64,000 nt of DNA from Christiangramia bathymodioli (GTDB taxonomy: Bacteria > Bacteroidota > Bacteroidia > Flavobacteriales > Flavobacteriaceae), in the NCBI GenBank assembly GCA_009735695.1, contig SRSL01000004.1, positions 124,001 to 188,000 of the forward strand. The letters run 5' to 3'. How positions within the stretch are numbered: position 1 is the stretch's first letter; every line of letters starts with the position of its first letter. The notes under the pieces are model-generated. The model was given only the letters and a program-made list of their open reading frames with translations, did not search any database and was not told the DNA's origin. The position numbers were made by a program, and so were the translations under genes. Shown piece after piece: positions 44,621-55,979 of the stretch.

Positions 44621-45196
44621 CTAGTTGGCTGCCTTAAAAGGTACTTTTACGAATTGATCATCCCAGCCAATAACAAGGTCAGTTCCGTTATTTGCTTCAT
44701 GGAAGGCCATGGAAAGCGATTCGATGGTATGTGGAGCCTGTCTAACCGGTACAGTAATTCTCGCGATATCCTGTTTTTCTGAATATTCATAAGCTCCCCA
44801 GGTGTTAATCTTATTGTTCAGAATAATAGTCCATTCATCTTCTCCTGGAATCGTATAAAGTGTGTAAGTGCCTGCCGGAATTTTGGCATCTGCAACTTTC
44901 ATGTCTTTATAGAGAGTGATTTCAGTAGCTTCATTGGCTCCGGTTCTCCAAACCTCACCATAAGGAATCAATTTTCCGAAGATCTCTCTGTTTCTTTTTT
45001 GTGGTCGGCTATAGATCACCCTTACTACTGCCTCTTCGTCCCCGTCGCGGTACATGGCCATGTCCATAGGGCTGGCGTCCATTTTAGAGAATTTTAATTC
45101 CTCCTTGGAAAAATTCACCTGGTCTTCCTGTGCATTTACAGGATTGGCAATCAGTAAGCAAATGGCGCTAAAGCCACCTATTATTAGCTTTTTCAT
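44621..45196 (-). CDS. DUF2911 domain secreted protein
   Basis: This 191-residue protein has a signal peptide (1-22, VNAQ). The DUF2911 signature runs through VRVIYSRPQKRNREIFGKLIPYGEVWRTGANEATEITLYKDM and AGTYTLYTIPGEDEWTIILN. The family is common in Bacteroidota and has no established function; the fold is probably an all-beta sandwich. The 260 bp upstream, shared with asnB, show no further gene. Confidence 0.88.
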   Translation of the reverse strand: MKKLIIGGFSAICLLIANPVNAQEDQVNFSKEELKFSKMDASPMDMAMYRDGDEEAVVRVIYSRPQKRNREIFGKLIPYGEVWRTGANEATEITLYKDMKVADAKIPAGTYTLYTIPGEDEWTIILNNKINTWGAYEYSEKQDIARITVPVRQAPHTIESLSMAFHEANNGTDLVIGWDDQFVKVPFKAAN

Positions 45197-45423
45197 GTCT
45201 TGATTGTTTGTTTTTAAAATTTTATTTAAAGATAGTTGAAGCTTGTAGTCCTATTTGTTAAAAAATGATAAAGTCCGTGTTAAAATTTAATGGGTCTTTA
45301 TAGATGGTAGCAGTAAGGTTGTATTTGAAGTACTTCGCTTAAGTTTTAGTTTTAATATTCGGTTTTTTGTTTATTTATGTAATCTATAAGTTAATTTGTA
45401 TTTTATGAAATGAAGTATCTGTT

Positions 45424-45431
45424 CATATTTG
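45424..45431 (+). promoter_or_regulatory. Probable -7 box of asnB
   Basis: CATATTTG, one base from TAnnTTTG, lies 25 bp upstream of the asnB ATG. The rest of 45197-45456 is A/T-rich with no clear structure. Confidence 0.4.
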
Positions 45432-45456
45432 CCTTGTAATTAAAAACAAATAAGTC

Positions 45457-47067
45457 ATGTGTGGAATTTTAGCAGTAATCGGAAAAGACATCGAAGCGAG
45501 CAAAATCAGTGCTCTGTCAAAAAGAATGTCTCACAGAGGACCCGATGAAAGCGGATTAAAAATTACGGAAAAAGGATATGTTCTTTCTCATGAACGCCTT
45601 TCAATCGTAGATCTTACAACCGGTATTCAGCCAATCCAGGGAACTGGTTCGGCATGGATGGTGCATAACGGGGAGATCTATAACCATATGGCCCTTAGAA
45701 ATAATGAGTTAAAGGATCATAGTTTCAGAACTACCGGAGATTCCGAAGTGATCGTGCATATGTACGAGAAATATGGCTATGATTTTGTTGATAAACTGGA
45801 TGGGGTTTTCTCCTTCGTTGTGATAGATGGCGATGATTTTATCGCAGGCAGGGATCCAATAGGGGTGAAGCCGCTTTACTACGGAACCGATGAATCCGGT
45901 GCCATGTGGTTTGCCAGTGAAATGAAGGCGCTTGCCGATACCTGTGTGGAATTTTCAACTTTCCCTCCTGGGCATTATTATACTCCTTCAACTGGTTTTG
46001 TACGATATTATACTCCGGAGTGGTTTGAATCTGAAAAGGCCGTAAAGCCTGCAGATCTCGAAAAGCTGAGAGAAAGTTTAATTGAAGCCACCCGAAAAAG
46101 ACTAATGGCCGATGTTCCTTTAGGTGTTCTGTTAAGCGGAGGCCTGGATTCGTCATTAACTTCTTCTATCGCCGCGAGGCTGATCGAAGGGACCGGGCAA
46201 AAGCTTCATTCTTTTTCCATTGGGTTGGATCCGGAGGCTCCAGACCTGAAGGCGGCCAGAAAAGTTGCCGATTTCCTGGGAACTGAGCATCATGAAATTC
46301 ATTTTACGGTAGAGGAGGGGATCGAGATTTTGAGTAAACTGGTATGGCATCTTGAAACCTACGATGTTACTTCTATAAGGGCCAGCACTCCTATGTATTT
46401 CCTTTCTAAAGCGATTGCTGAAAAAGGGATCAAGGTGGTGCTTTCCGGAGAAGGTTCTGATGAGATCTTTGGAGGCTACCTGTACTTCAAAAACGCGCCT
46501 TCAGCTGAAGAATTTCAGAAGGAAACCATTAGAAGGGTTAAAAGACTGGCTACAGCCGACTGTTTAAGAGCTGATAAATCAACGATGGCTCATGGATTGG
46601 AGGCAAGGGTGCCTTTCCTCGATAAAGCCTTTTTAAAGACAGCTATGGAAATGGTTCCGGAGGAGAAAATGCCGAAGACCTATGATGGGGTTGAAAAGTA
46701 TATTCTTAGAAAAGCTTTCGATACGCCGGAAAGACCATTTTTACCAGATGAGGTGCTGTGGAGGCAGAAAGAACAGTTCAGCGATGGGGTTGGTTATAAC
46801 TGGATCGATCAGCTAATCGAATATGCTTCCAGGCAGGTGAGCGATGTTCAGATGGAAACCGCAGCCTTAAAATACCCGGTAAATACACCGGCGACCAAAG
46901 AGGCTTACTTCTACCGCGAACTGTTTCATAAACATTTTCCTCAGGAGTCGGCTGCCAAAACGGTTAAAAGATGGATCCCGAAATGGCAAAAAGACCTGGA
47001 TCCAAGCGGAAGAGCTAATGAAACCCATGTAGCTCCAGGAATGAAAAAAGAGATGGTAAAAATTTAA
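45457..47067 (+). CDS. asnB: Asparagine synthase (glutamine-hydrolysing) AsnB
   Basis: This 536-residue enzyme makes asparagine from aspartate, ATP and glutamine. An N-terminal class II glutaminase starts with the catalytic Cys2 (M-C-G-I-L) and contains MSHRGPDESG and MVHNGEIYNH. The synthetase domain has the PP-loop LLSGGLDSSL. The ending is lysine-rich. The length is close to E. coli AsnB (554). It stands alone, with its own terminator. Confidence 0.96.
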   Translation: MCGILAVIGKDIEASKISALSKRMSHRGPDESGLKITEKGYVLSHERLSIVDLTTGIQPIQGTGSAWMVHNGEIYNHMALRNNELKDHSFRTTGDSEVIVHMYEKYGYDFVDKLDGVFSFVVIDGDDFIAGRDPIGVKPLYYGTDESGAMWFASEMKALADTCVEFSTFPPGHYYTPSTGFVRYYTPEWFESEKAVKPADLEKLRESLIEATRKRLMADVPLGVLLSGGLDSSLTSSIAARLIEGTGQKLHSFSIGLDPEAPDLKAARKVADFLGTEHHEIHFTVEEGIEILSKLVWHLETYDVTSIRASTPMYFLSKAIAEKGIKVVLSGEGSDEIFGGYLYFKNAPSAEEFQKETIRRVKRLATADCLRADKSTMAHGLEARVPFLDKAFLKTAMEMVPEEKMPKTYDGVEKYILRKAFDTPERPFLPDEVLWRQKEQFSDGVGYNWIDQLIEYASRQVSDVQMETAALKYPVNTPATKEAYFYRELFHKHFPQESAAKTVKRWIPKWQKDLDPSGRANETHVAPGMKKEMVKI

Positions 47068-47090
47068 TTTTACCAGCCTGAGATACTTTA

Positions 47091-47132
47091 AGCCTGAAAC
47101 CGGGAATACCTATTTTCGATTTCGGGCTTTTC
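47091..47132 (+). terminator. Intrinsic terminator of asnB
   Basis: AGCCTGAAA (47091-47099) pairs with TTTCGGGCT (47120-47128), including one G-T pair, with a 20-nt loop and then TTTT. Confidence 0.6.
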
Positions 47133-47199
47133 CACATTTTTTGTTGATAACTTAGAAGGGTATAAGGCTGTTGGAACCTGTTAAAAATATGCGAATTAG

Positions 47200-47207
47200 T
47201 ATATTTG
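47200..47207 (+). promoter_or_regulatory. -7 box of gyrB
   Basis: TATATTTG (TAnnTTTG) is 39 bp upstream of the gyrB ATG. A TTG occurs 26 bp before it, which is longer than the usual spacing. Confidence 0.55.
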
Positions 47208-47234
47208 TTCGTTATCCAAAAGAGACGAAATTAA

Positions 47235-49187
<1,953 letters not shown>

Positions 49188-49223
49188 TTAGCGTTAGATT
49201 ACATATGTGAATAGAAGTAAAAG

Positions 49224-49257
49224 ACCCACACCTTAACTTAAAGTGTGGGTTTTTTTA
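49224..49257 (+). terminator. Intrinsic terminator of gyrB
   Basis: ACCCACAC (49224-49231) pairs with GTGTGGGT (49243-49250), then seven T. Confidence 0.85.
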
Positions 49258-49317
49258 GGTCTCAGGCGTTAGGAGACGTATATTTTATTAATTTTGAAGC
49301 AACTAAACCTATTTATT

Positions 49318-50292
49318 GTGAAAACACCTAAACTATTAATAGTCCTGTTTGCCGTATTTTTTTCAGTAAAATCTTTTGGGCAGGTGCCCGAAGAAGGCCA
49401 GGAAATCGTAGATGATTTATTATTCCTTGCTGATGGGTTTGCGAGTCCGGCTTCTGAAAGTGCAGCCTACCAGGCTACGGCAAGTTGGTTTACTTCTGCA
49501 AGGGCATTGGAGCCCTGGAAGGTTGATATTTCTCTTCACGGAAATGCTTTATTCGTTCCGAATAGTAAAAAAGAATTCACCGTAAATGCTGGAGATTTTA
49601 CAAATTTAACTATTAATGATGGTGATAATGGAGCTGTGGTTCCAACTGCTTTTGGAGGAACTTCTTCAACAACTTTCAACGGTAGTTTTATGGGGCAGGA
49701 TTTTAGCTTCCAGGCTATCGAAGGTATTGATAGCGGTGCTCTTATTTATCCTTTTGCGCAGGTTTCGGTGGGTCTTCCTTTGGGATTCCAATTAGGAGTT
49801 AGGGCTTTGCCTAATCTGGAGATCGATGGAGCCGAATTTAGTACGTATGGTGCCGGATTAAAATATAATATTAGTCAGCATTTCAGATTCAATAAAGAAG
49901 ATGATCTTCAACTAGCAGCGATCCTTGCTTACGATATTTTCGATGTAAAGTATCAGTTCGAGCAAATCAGTGTGCCTGGTCTTGTGAATCTGGATCTTAT
50001 AGATGTAGCTGCAGGTGTCTGGATGGCTGAGGCCATGGCTTCGAAGAGATATGAGAACTTTGAGATATTCGGTGCGCTTGGTGTAGCTCAATCAGATTTT
50101 GAATATGAATTTGGAGGTGATGGTGTCGCTCTGGGATTAGTGAATACCAATCTTGCCACTTTAAATGACAAGGAAGCCCAGTTCAAAGGAGATATTGGCT
50201 TCAATCTTTATTTCAGCAGATTCAAGATATCTGCCATGGCCACAGCAGGGAAATTCGTAAATGCCAATTTGGGTCTTCACTTTATTCTGTAA
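49318..50292 (+). CDS. DUF6588-like outer-membrane protein
   Basis: This 324-residue exported protein has a signal ending VKSFGQ. The mature part has AAYQATASWFTSARALEPWKVDISLHGN, then amphipathic strands and a barrel-like C-terminus (NLYFSRFKISAMATAGKFVNANLGLHFIL). I associate this pattern with the Bacteroidota family DUF6588, function unknown. I prefer the GTG at 49318, which gives a compact signal peptide. A TTG at 49294 is possible, but it lies only about 8 bp after the TATATTTT box. Confidence 0.72.
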   Translation: MKTPKLLIVLFAVFFSVKSFGQVPEEGQEIVDDLLFLADGFASPASESAAYQATASWFTSARALEPWKVDISLHGNALFVPNSKKEFTVNAGDFTNLTINDGDNGAVVPTAFGGTSSTTFNGSFMGQDFSFQAIEGIDSGALIYPFAQVSVGLPLGFQLGVRALPNLEIDGAEFSTYGAGLKYNISQHFRFNKEDDLQLAAILAYDIFDVKYQFEQISVPGLVNLDLIDVAAGVWMAEAMASKRYENFEIFGALGVAQSDFEYEFGGDGVALGLVNTNLATLNDKEAQFKGDIGFNLYFSRFKISAMATAGKFVNANLGLHFIL

Positions 50293-50383
50293 GAGACCAC
50301 TTTAACCATTCCTTATTATTAATACTGCCTCATTATTCGTAATTTCGCAGTCGTAATTAATAGAAATTAAATAAAATATTAAC

Positions 50384-51310
50384 ATGAAAGTTACCATAGT
50401 AGGAGCCGGTGCCGTGGGTGCCAGCTGTGCCGAATATGTTGCCATTAAAAATTTTGCTTCCGAAGTAGTTTTGCTGGACATCAAAGAAGGATATGCTGAA
50501 GGAAAAGCGATGGACCTGATGCAGACTGCCACTTTGAATGGCTTCGATACCAAAATAACCGGGAGTACTAATGATTATTCAAAAACCGCAAATTCCGATA
50601 TCGCTGTTATAACCAGTGGTATTCCGAGAAAGCCGGGGATGACCAGAGAAGAATTGATTGGGATCAATGCAGGGATCGTAAAAGAGGTTTCTTCAAATCT
50701 TATCAAACATTCTCCAAATGTGACCCTTATCGTGGTGAGTAATCCAATGGATACGATGACTTATCTGGTACATAAAACTACGGGACTTCCAAAGAACAAG
50801 ATCATTGGAATGGGAGGTGCTCTTGATAGCGCCCGTTTTAAATACAGATTGAGCGAGGCTCTTGAATGTCCTCCATCAGACGTTGACGGAATGGTGATTG
50901 GCGGTCACAGTGATACCGGGATGGTACCGCTAACCAGACTGGCTACCAGGAATTCGGTTCCTGTTTCTTCTTTCCTTTCTGAAGAAAGACTGAACCAGGT
51001 GGCTGAAGATACCAAAGTTGGTGGAGCTACCCTAACCAAGTTACTGGGAACCAGTGCATGGTATGCGCCAGGTGCTGCTGTTTCAGGATTGGTGCAGGCG
51101 ATCGCTTGCGATCAAAAGAAAATGTTCCCATGTTCAGCTTTATTGGAAGGAGAATATGGATTGAATGATATATGTATTGGAGTTCCAGCTATTCTTGGAA
51201 AAGATGGTCTGGAGAAAATTGTGGAGCTAAAGCTGGATGATGCTGAAATCGCTAAAATGAAGGAGAGCGCTGAAGGAGTGAAAAAAACCAACGGCTTGCT
51301 GGAAGTTTAG
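50384..51310 (+). CDS. mdh: Malate dehydrogenase
   Basis: This 308-residue LDH-like enzyme oxidises malate to oxaloacetate with NAD in the TCA cycle. The NAD loop is VGAGAVGASCAEYVA. Further motifs are ITSGIPRKPGMTREEL, NPMDTMTYL, GMGGALDSARFK with substrate Arg, and the catalytic His in GGHSDTGMVPL. The length is typical of this class. It is flanked by terminators and is probably a single-gene transcript. Confidence 0.96.
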   Translation: MKVTIVGAGAVGASCAEYVAIKNFASEVVLLDIKEGYAEGKAMDLMQTATLNGFDTKITGSTNDYSKTANSDIAVITSGIPRKPGMTREELIGINAGIVKEVSSNLIKHSPNVTLIVVSNPMDTMTYLVHKTTGLPKNKIIGMGGALDSARFKYRLSEALECPPSDVDGMVIGGHSDTGMVPLTRLATRNSVPVSSFLSEERLNQVAEDTKVGGATLTKLLGTSAWYAPGAAVSGLVQAIACDQKKMFPCSALLEGEYGLNDICIGVPAILGKDGLEKIVELKLDDAEIAKMKESAEGVKKTNGLLEV

Positions 51311-51342
51311 TTCTTTTAGAAAAATACAGTGAAAATCATGGG

Positions 51343-51369
51343 AAAAGCCACAATTTTTGTGGCTTTTTT
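51343..51369 (+). terminator. Intrinsic terminator of mdh
   Basis: AAAAGCCACAA pairs with TTGTGGCTTTT on a 3-nt loop, followed by T. Confidence 0.85.
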
Positions 51370-51406
51370 GATGGTTTTAAAAGTTAAAATTATCAAAAAA
51401 AAAATA

Positions 51407-51437
51407 TTGGGATTTGATTATTGAAGTCCTATATTTG
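51407..51437 (+). promoter_or_regulatory. Promoter of secDF (TTG-N20-TATATTTG)
   Basis: TTG at 51407-51409 and TATATTTG at 51430-51437 are separated by 20 bp, an excellent match to the Bacteroidota -33/-7 consensus. The ATG is 43 bp further on. Confidence 0.75.
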
Positions 51438-51480
51438 TCCGTTTTTAAAATGGACCTAATAATCAATAATTTGAGGAATA

Positions 51481-54477
51481 ATGCAGAATAAAGGACTGAT
51501 TAAAGTTTTTGCAATTTTGTTCGGGCTGGTATGCCTTTACCAGCTGTCTTTTACATTTATTACGAATAATGTGGAGACTGGTGCTGAGGAATTTGCCGCA
51601 CAGAAAATTGGAGAAGACGTAGAGAACTATTCAGAACTACGGGACCAGGCAGAGGCCCGTTATTTGGATTCTATAGGGAATGATGAGATCATTGCCGGGA
51701 TCACTTATAACGCGGCGAAAGACAAGGAACTTAACAAAGGTCTTGACCTTAAAGGAGGGATCAACGTGATCCTTCAAATCTCTGTAAAAGATATTTTAAG
51801 CGGATTGGCTAATGATTCTAACGATCCGGCATTCAGAAAAGCACTTGCTGAAGCTGATGCTGCCCAGGCCGATAGCCAGGAGAATTATGTAGATCTTTTC
51901 TTTCAGGAATTCAACGAGATCCCGAATGCAAAACTGGCGTCTCCAGATATCTTCGCGAACAAGACTTTAAGTGATGAGATCAATTTCAACATGACCAATG
52001 AAGAAGTTGAGCCAATCATCCGCAGAAAGATAGATGAGTCTATTACTTCTGCCTTTGAGGTATTGAGAAAGCGTATCGATAAGTTTGGTGTTACCCAGCC
52101 AAACATCCAGCGTTTAGGAAATTCAGGAAGAATTCTTGTTGAACTTCCGGGAGCGAAAGACATCAGCAGGGTAAAAAACCTGCTACAAAGTACAGCCCAG
52201 TTAGAGTTCTGGCATGTTTATAAAAGCAATGAGCTAGGTAATTTCCTTGTTCAGGCTAATAATAAGCTGGCTGAAATGCGTCAGGCAAACCAGGCTACTG
52301 AAGAAGTAGATTCTACTGAAACTTCTGGTGACGATGAGATCGATGAGCTACTTGCCGAAGCTGAAGATACTACCCAGGTAGAGACTGGAAATAACCCTAT
52401 TTTCGACCTGATCGTTTCTCCAGGTATGCAGGGTGGACCTGTTCTGGCAACTTTCAAGGTTCAGGACACTGCGAAGGTGATGGATTACCTTCAGAAGCCT
52501 CAGATTCGTTCATTATTACCTTCAGAACAAAGATACGCGAAGTTCGTTTGGGGTGTTCCAGATGAGGAAACTCAAACTACTGCACTATATGCGCTGAAAG
52601 GAAACCGAAATATGGAGCCACCATTGAGCGGTAGCGTGATCACTGATGCTCAGCAAACTTACGATCAGCTTGGTCGTATCGCTGTGAGCATGCAGATGGA
52701 CGGAACCGGGGCAAAGATCTGGGAAGACATGACCGGAAAAGCTTCTAACGAGCAAAGCCAGATCGCCATCGTTCTTGATAATATCGTGTATTCTGCTCCA
52801 GGAGTTTCTTCTGGTGCAATTTCTGGAGGTAGAAGTGAGATCACTGGTGATTTCACAATTACCGAAGGTCAGGATTTAGCAAACGTACTTCGTGCAGGTA
52901 AGCTTCCTGCATCTGCAGATATTATTCAAAGTGAAGTGGTAGGTCCATCTCTTGGACAGGAAGCTATCGATAGCGGTATCAATTCATTCGGAATTGCTTT
53001 GATTCTTGTATTGATATGGATGGTGCTTTATTATGGAAAAGCTGGTCTTTTTGCCGATGTGGCACTTGTAGTGAACATCCTTTTCATCTTTGGTGTACTT
53101 GCTGGTCTTGGAGCTGTGCTAACGCTTCCAGGTATCGCGGGTATCGTACTTACCATTGGTATGTCGGTAGATGCGAACGTACTTATCTTTGAAAGGATCA
53201 AGGAAGAGCTTGCCAAAGGGAAGATTCAGCGTGATGCCATTAAAGATGGTTTCAACAACGCCTTGTCTTCTATCCTTGATGCGAACATCACCACCGGTCT
53301 TACAGGTTTGATCCTTTTCATCCTTGGTACCGGACCAATTAAAGGTTTCGCGACTACCTTATTAATTGGTATTGCAACTTCGCTATTCACAGCGATCTTT
53401 ATTACCAGGTTGTTTATCGATGGATATGGTAAAAAAGGAAAATCTCTTGATTTCTCTACATCCTTAACCAAGAACCTGTTCACGAACATGAATATCGATT
53501 TCCTTAAGAAAAGGAAGATTGCTTATGTGGTGTCGGGTATATTTATCATTATCAGTATTGGTTCTCTTTTTGTTCAGGGACTTAATCAGGGGGTTGACTT
53601 TGTTGGAGGAAGAACTTATACAGTTCGATTTGCTGAAGATGTAAATCCTACTGCTGTTCAGGCTGATCTTGTAGAGACTTTCGGAAGTGCAGAGGCCAAG
53701 ACATTCGGTCCTGATAACCAGCTTAAGATCACTACTAAATATAAAGTAGACCAGGAAGGTGCAGAAGTAGATGAAGAGATTCAGCGTTCGCTATACGAAT
53801 CGCTTCAGTCTTACCTGCCTGCAGATTTAACCTACGATGAATTCGTAGATGGTTCAGACACGAAGACGGTTGGAGTTATGCAGTCTATGAAAGTAGGTGC
53901 GACTATTGCCGATGATATTAAAAATGCATCTGTTTGGGCGGTATTAGGATCATTAATCGTAGTGTTCCTTTATATCCTGTTGCGTTTCCGTAAATGGCAA
54001 TTCAGTCTTGGTGCTGTTACCGCAGTTTTCCACGATGTGCTTGTGGTGCTTGGTATCTTCTCTTTATTATATAAAGTGATGCCATTTAACATGGAAATTG
54101 ATCAGGCCTTTATCGCTGCGATCCTGACCGTGATTGGTTACTCGCTGAACGATACCGTGGTGGTGTTTGACCGAATCAGGGAATACGTAAATGAGCATTC
54201 TTCATGGACGCTTGGGAAAACGGTTAATGCAGCTATTAACAGTACCATCAGCCGTACCTTGAACACCTCGCTTACCACCTTGGTAGTATTGCTTGCAATC
54301 TTCATCTTTGGTGGAGAAAGCATTAGAGGATTCATGTTCGCTCTTATTGTTGGTGTGATCGTAGGTACTTATTCTTCTGTTTTCATCGCAACTCCAGTGA
54401 TGTTCGATAGCGTGAAGAAAAAGTCTTCAATCGAAAAGAAAAAGAAACCTCAAACTGAAGAAGCGGCAACTGCTTAA
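51481..54477 (+). CDS. secDF: Protein translocase SecDF fusion
   Basis: This 998-residue inner-membrane protein assists Sec export using the proton gradient. The SecD half (about 1-650) has a first membrane segment, D-L-K-G-G at about 89-93, a large periplasmic domain and segments 2-6. The SecF half (about 670-980) has GVDFVGGRTY and its own six segments with IGYSLNDTVVVFDRIREYV. The periplasmic part of SecD carries a Thr/Glu/Asp-rich stretch at about 260-300 that E. coli SecD lacks. A SecD-SecF fusion is usual in Bacteroidota. Confidence 0.95.
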   Translation: MQNKGLIKVFAILFGLVCLYQLSFTFITNNVETGAEEFAAQKIGEDVENYSELRDQAEARYLDSIGNDEIIAGITYNAAKDKELNKGLDLKGGINVILQISVKDILSGLANDSNDPAFRKALAEADAAQADSQENYVDLFFQEFNEIPNAKLASPDIFANKTLSDEINFNMTNEEVEPIIRRKIDESITSAFEVLRKRIDKFGVTQPNIQRLGNSGRILVELPGAKDISRVKNLLQSTAQLEFWHVYKSNELGNFLVQANNKLAEMRQANQATEEVDSTETSGDDEIDELLAEAEDTTQVETGNNPIFDLIVSPGMQGGPVLATFKVQDTAKVMDYLQKPQIRSLLPSEQRYAKFVWGVPDEETQTTALYALKGNRNMEPPLSGSVITDAQQTYDQLGRIAVSMQMDGTGAKIWEDMTGKASNEQSQIAIVLDNIVYSAPGVSSGAISGGRSEITGDFTITEGQDLANVLRAGKLPASADIIQSEVVGPSLGQEAIDSGINSFGIALILVLIWMVLYYGKAGLFADVALVVNILFIFGVLAGLGAVLTLPGIAGIVLTIGMSVDANVLIFERIKEELAKGKIQRDAIKDGFNNALSSILDANITTGLTGLILFILGTGPIKGFATTLLIGIATSLFTAIFITRLFIDGYGKKGKSLDFSTSLTKNLFTNMNIDFLKKRKIAYVVSGIFIIISIGSLFVQGLNQGVDFVGGRTYTVRFAEDVNPTAVQADLVETFGSAEAKTFGPDNQLKITTKYKVDQEGAEVDEEIQRSLYESLQSYLPADLTYDEFVDGSDTKTVGVMQSMKVGATIADDIKNASVWAVLGSLIVVFLYILLRFRKWQFSLGAVTAVFHDVLVVLGIFSLLYKVMPFNMEIDQAFIAAILTVIGYSLNDTVVVFDRIREYVNEHSSWTLGKTVNAAINSTISRTLNTSLTTLVVLLAIFIFGGESIRGFMFALIVGVIVGTYSSVFIATPVMFDSVKKKSSIEKKKKPQTEEAATA

Positions 54478-54503
54478 TTTTTCAGACTGAGTTTTAGATA
54501 TTG

Positions 54504-54536
54504 AAAAATGCTTTCCAACTGGAAAGCATTTTTTTT
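54504..54536 (+). terminator. Intrinsic terminator of secDF
   Basis: AAAAATGCTTTCC pairs with GGAAAGCATTTTT across AACT, followed by more T. Confidence 0.9.
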
Positions 54537-54663
54537 ATGTCATTTTTTAAGAAGTATACGTGCTTAAATCTCAATTGAGCTGTAATTATTTACGGCATTG
54601 AGGAAATGGGAAGTATTTTCAGGGAGAGCCTTTTTCAAAACTTGATAGTTGTTTACAGAGGAA

Positions 54664-54695
54664 AATAAAAACCCTATACATTTTATTGTATTGGG
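54664..54695 (-). terminator. Probable terminator of the small lipoprotein gene
   Basis: On the minus strand ACCCAATACA pairs with TGTATAGGGT (one mismatch), followed by TTTTTATTTT. Confidence 0.6.
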
Positions 54696-54734
54696 TCTGA
54701 AAAATTCCCATGGAGAATTAGATGAATGCTTTAC

Positions 54735-55115
54735 CTAAACCTTTGTTAATACTGTAACAAAACCATCTTCGTCGGTTATAGTAAGCCTGTTTCCAGAAAC
54801 TGAATAGGTTAAGATCGAGGCAGGCTCGTTGCTTGTTTTGATGGTTAATTTGTTGCCTGAAGTACTCCAGGTGAAATTTTCGCTTTCAGTTTCAGTTTCT
54901 CCATCAAAAGTGATTTCGGTAGTAAGCACCCCTGTGCTGTTAGAATTAAAGGTGATCGTCACAAAAAATTCTTCCCCTTCATCTACTTCTGTAAATTCCC
55001 AGGAACCAATTAATGAACTGTCATTAACATCGCTTCCATTATCGTCGTCGTCATTACAAGAGACAGAAAGTAGAACAGATAAAAAAAGCAAAACTAAAGG
55101 TTTGATACTTTTCAT
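54735..55115 (-). CDS. Small lipocalin-like lipoprotein, probably surface-exposed
   Basis: This 126-residue lipoprotein has lipobox SVSC20 followed at once by N-D-D-D-D. Acidic runs right after the lipid Cys match the lipoprotein export signal that sends proteins to the cell surface in Flavobacteriia. The mature part (LIGSWEFTEVDEGEEFFVTITFNSNSTG and TYSVSGNRLTITDEDG) resembles the short lipocalin-like domain repeated in many Bacteroidota lipoproteins. Its ligand is unknown. Confidence 0.78.
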   Translation of the reverse strand: MKSIKPLVLLFLSVLLSVSCNDDDDNGSDVNDSSLIGSWEFTEVDEGEEFFVTITFNSNSTGVLTTEITFDGETETESENFTWSTSGNKLTIKTSNEPASILTYSVSGNRLTITDEDGFVTVLTKV

Positions 55116-55481
55116 CGAGTTTAAGTTTTTAAAAGCAAGAAATCTTTACTCTTATGGCCTTTCAAGAACCGCCTGTTTAAATAGTTTCTACTCTATTTAG
55201 TTAGATTACTTCAAATTTATGCTTTTTCCAGATACGTGATATTTAAAACGCTGAAAATAAATAACTTAAAACTCGAAAATATGAGGAAGCTATAAATTGG
55301 GCAAATGTTTCTATGAAATGACTATTAAGCAAAACAAAGCCACTATTTTCTGATGAAAATTGGGTGTCGTAGATAGGCCAATTATAAAAAAGGGAAGTAG
55401 ATGAAAGCCTACCGAAATTAAGGAACTACCAGCCTATATTATCATGCTGGTTTAATATTAATTGATAATAGCTTATTCAGC
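55116..55481. other. 366-bp non-coding stretch
   Basis: I see no gene here. It is A/T-rich and lies between two minus-strand genes. The only structure is a 6-bp hairpin, ACCAGC/GCTGGT, at about 55428-55451 with no T-run, a weak candidate end for the upstream DUF192 transcript. Confidence 0.5.
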
Positions 55482-55979
55482 TTATTCAAGCCTCTTAAAA
55501 CTGATCTTATCTCCTTCGCCAAGATCCCAGTCTGAAGAAAGACCGCCGTTCACCTCCAGGACGAATTGGGTTGATCCTTCTGAAGGAAGTGAAGTTTCAT
55601 CCAAAGGAGTTGTGTTTACCTGGGAACTTACAAATGTACTGTCACCAGCAAAATATAGAATATCAAGTGAAAAATAGGTGTTCTTCATGTAAAAGCTTCG
55701 CACACGTTCGTCATTATAAACGAAAAGCATTCCCTGGTCGTTTTCCATGCCTTCCCGGTACATAAGGCCCGTTTGGTGCTCGTAGGCGGTTTCGGCAAGT
55801 TCAATATCCAGTTCTACAATGGTGTCTCCTGAGGCTTTAATAAGATACAGTTCACCTTCTTTAGTGAAACTGATCTCCTCGGTTTCGATCTCCTCCGGTT
55901 TCTTCTCATCCTCGCAGGAAGTGAAAAAAAGGCCGCAGGTCAAAGCCAGAGTTAGAAGTGTTGAGTATCCTTTTTTCAT
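55482..55979 (-). CDS. DUF192 lipoprotein
   Basis: This 165-residue lipoprotein (lipobox FTSC22, then EDEKKPEEIETEE) carries a DUF192 domain, with VELDIELAETAYEHQTGLMYREGMENDQGMLFVYND, MKNTYFSLDILYFA and VLEVNGGLSSDWDLGEGDKI. Proteins of this family are small beta-barrels of unknown function. The acidic start of the mature protein suggests surface or outer-membrane location. Its ATG overlaps the lgt stop (ATGA). Confidence 0.88.
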   Translation of the reverse strand: MKKGYSTLLTLALTCGLFFTSCEDEKKPEEIETEEISFTKEGELYLIKASGDTIVELDIELAETAYEHQTGLMYREGMENDQGMLFVYNDERVRSFYMKNTYFSLDILYFAGDSTFVSSQVNTTPLDETSLPSEGSTQFVLEVNGGLSSDWDLGEGDKISFKRLE

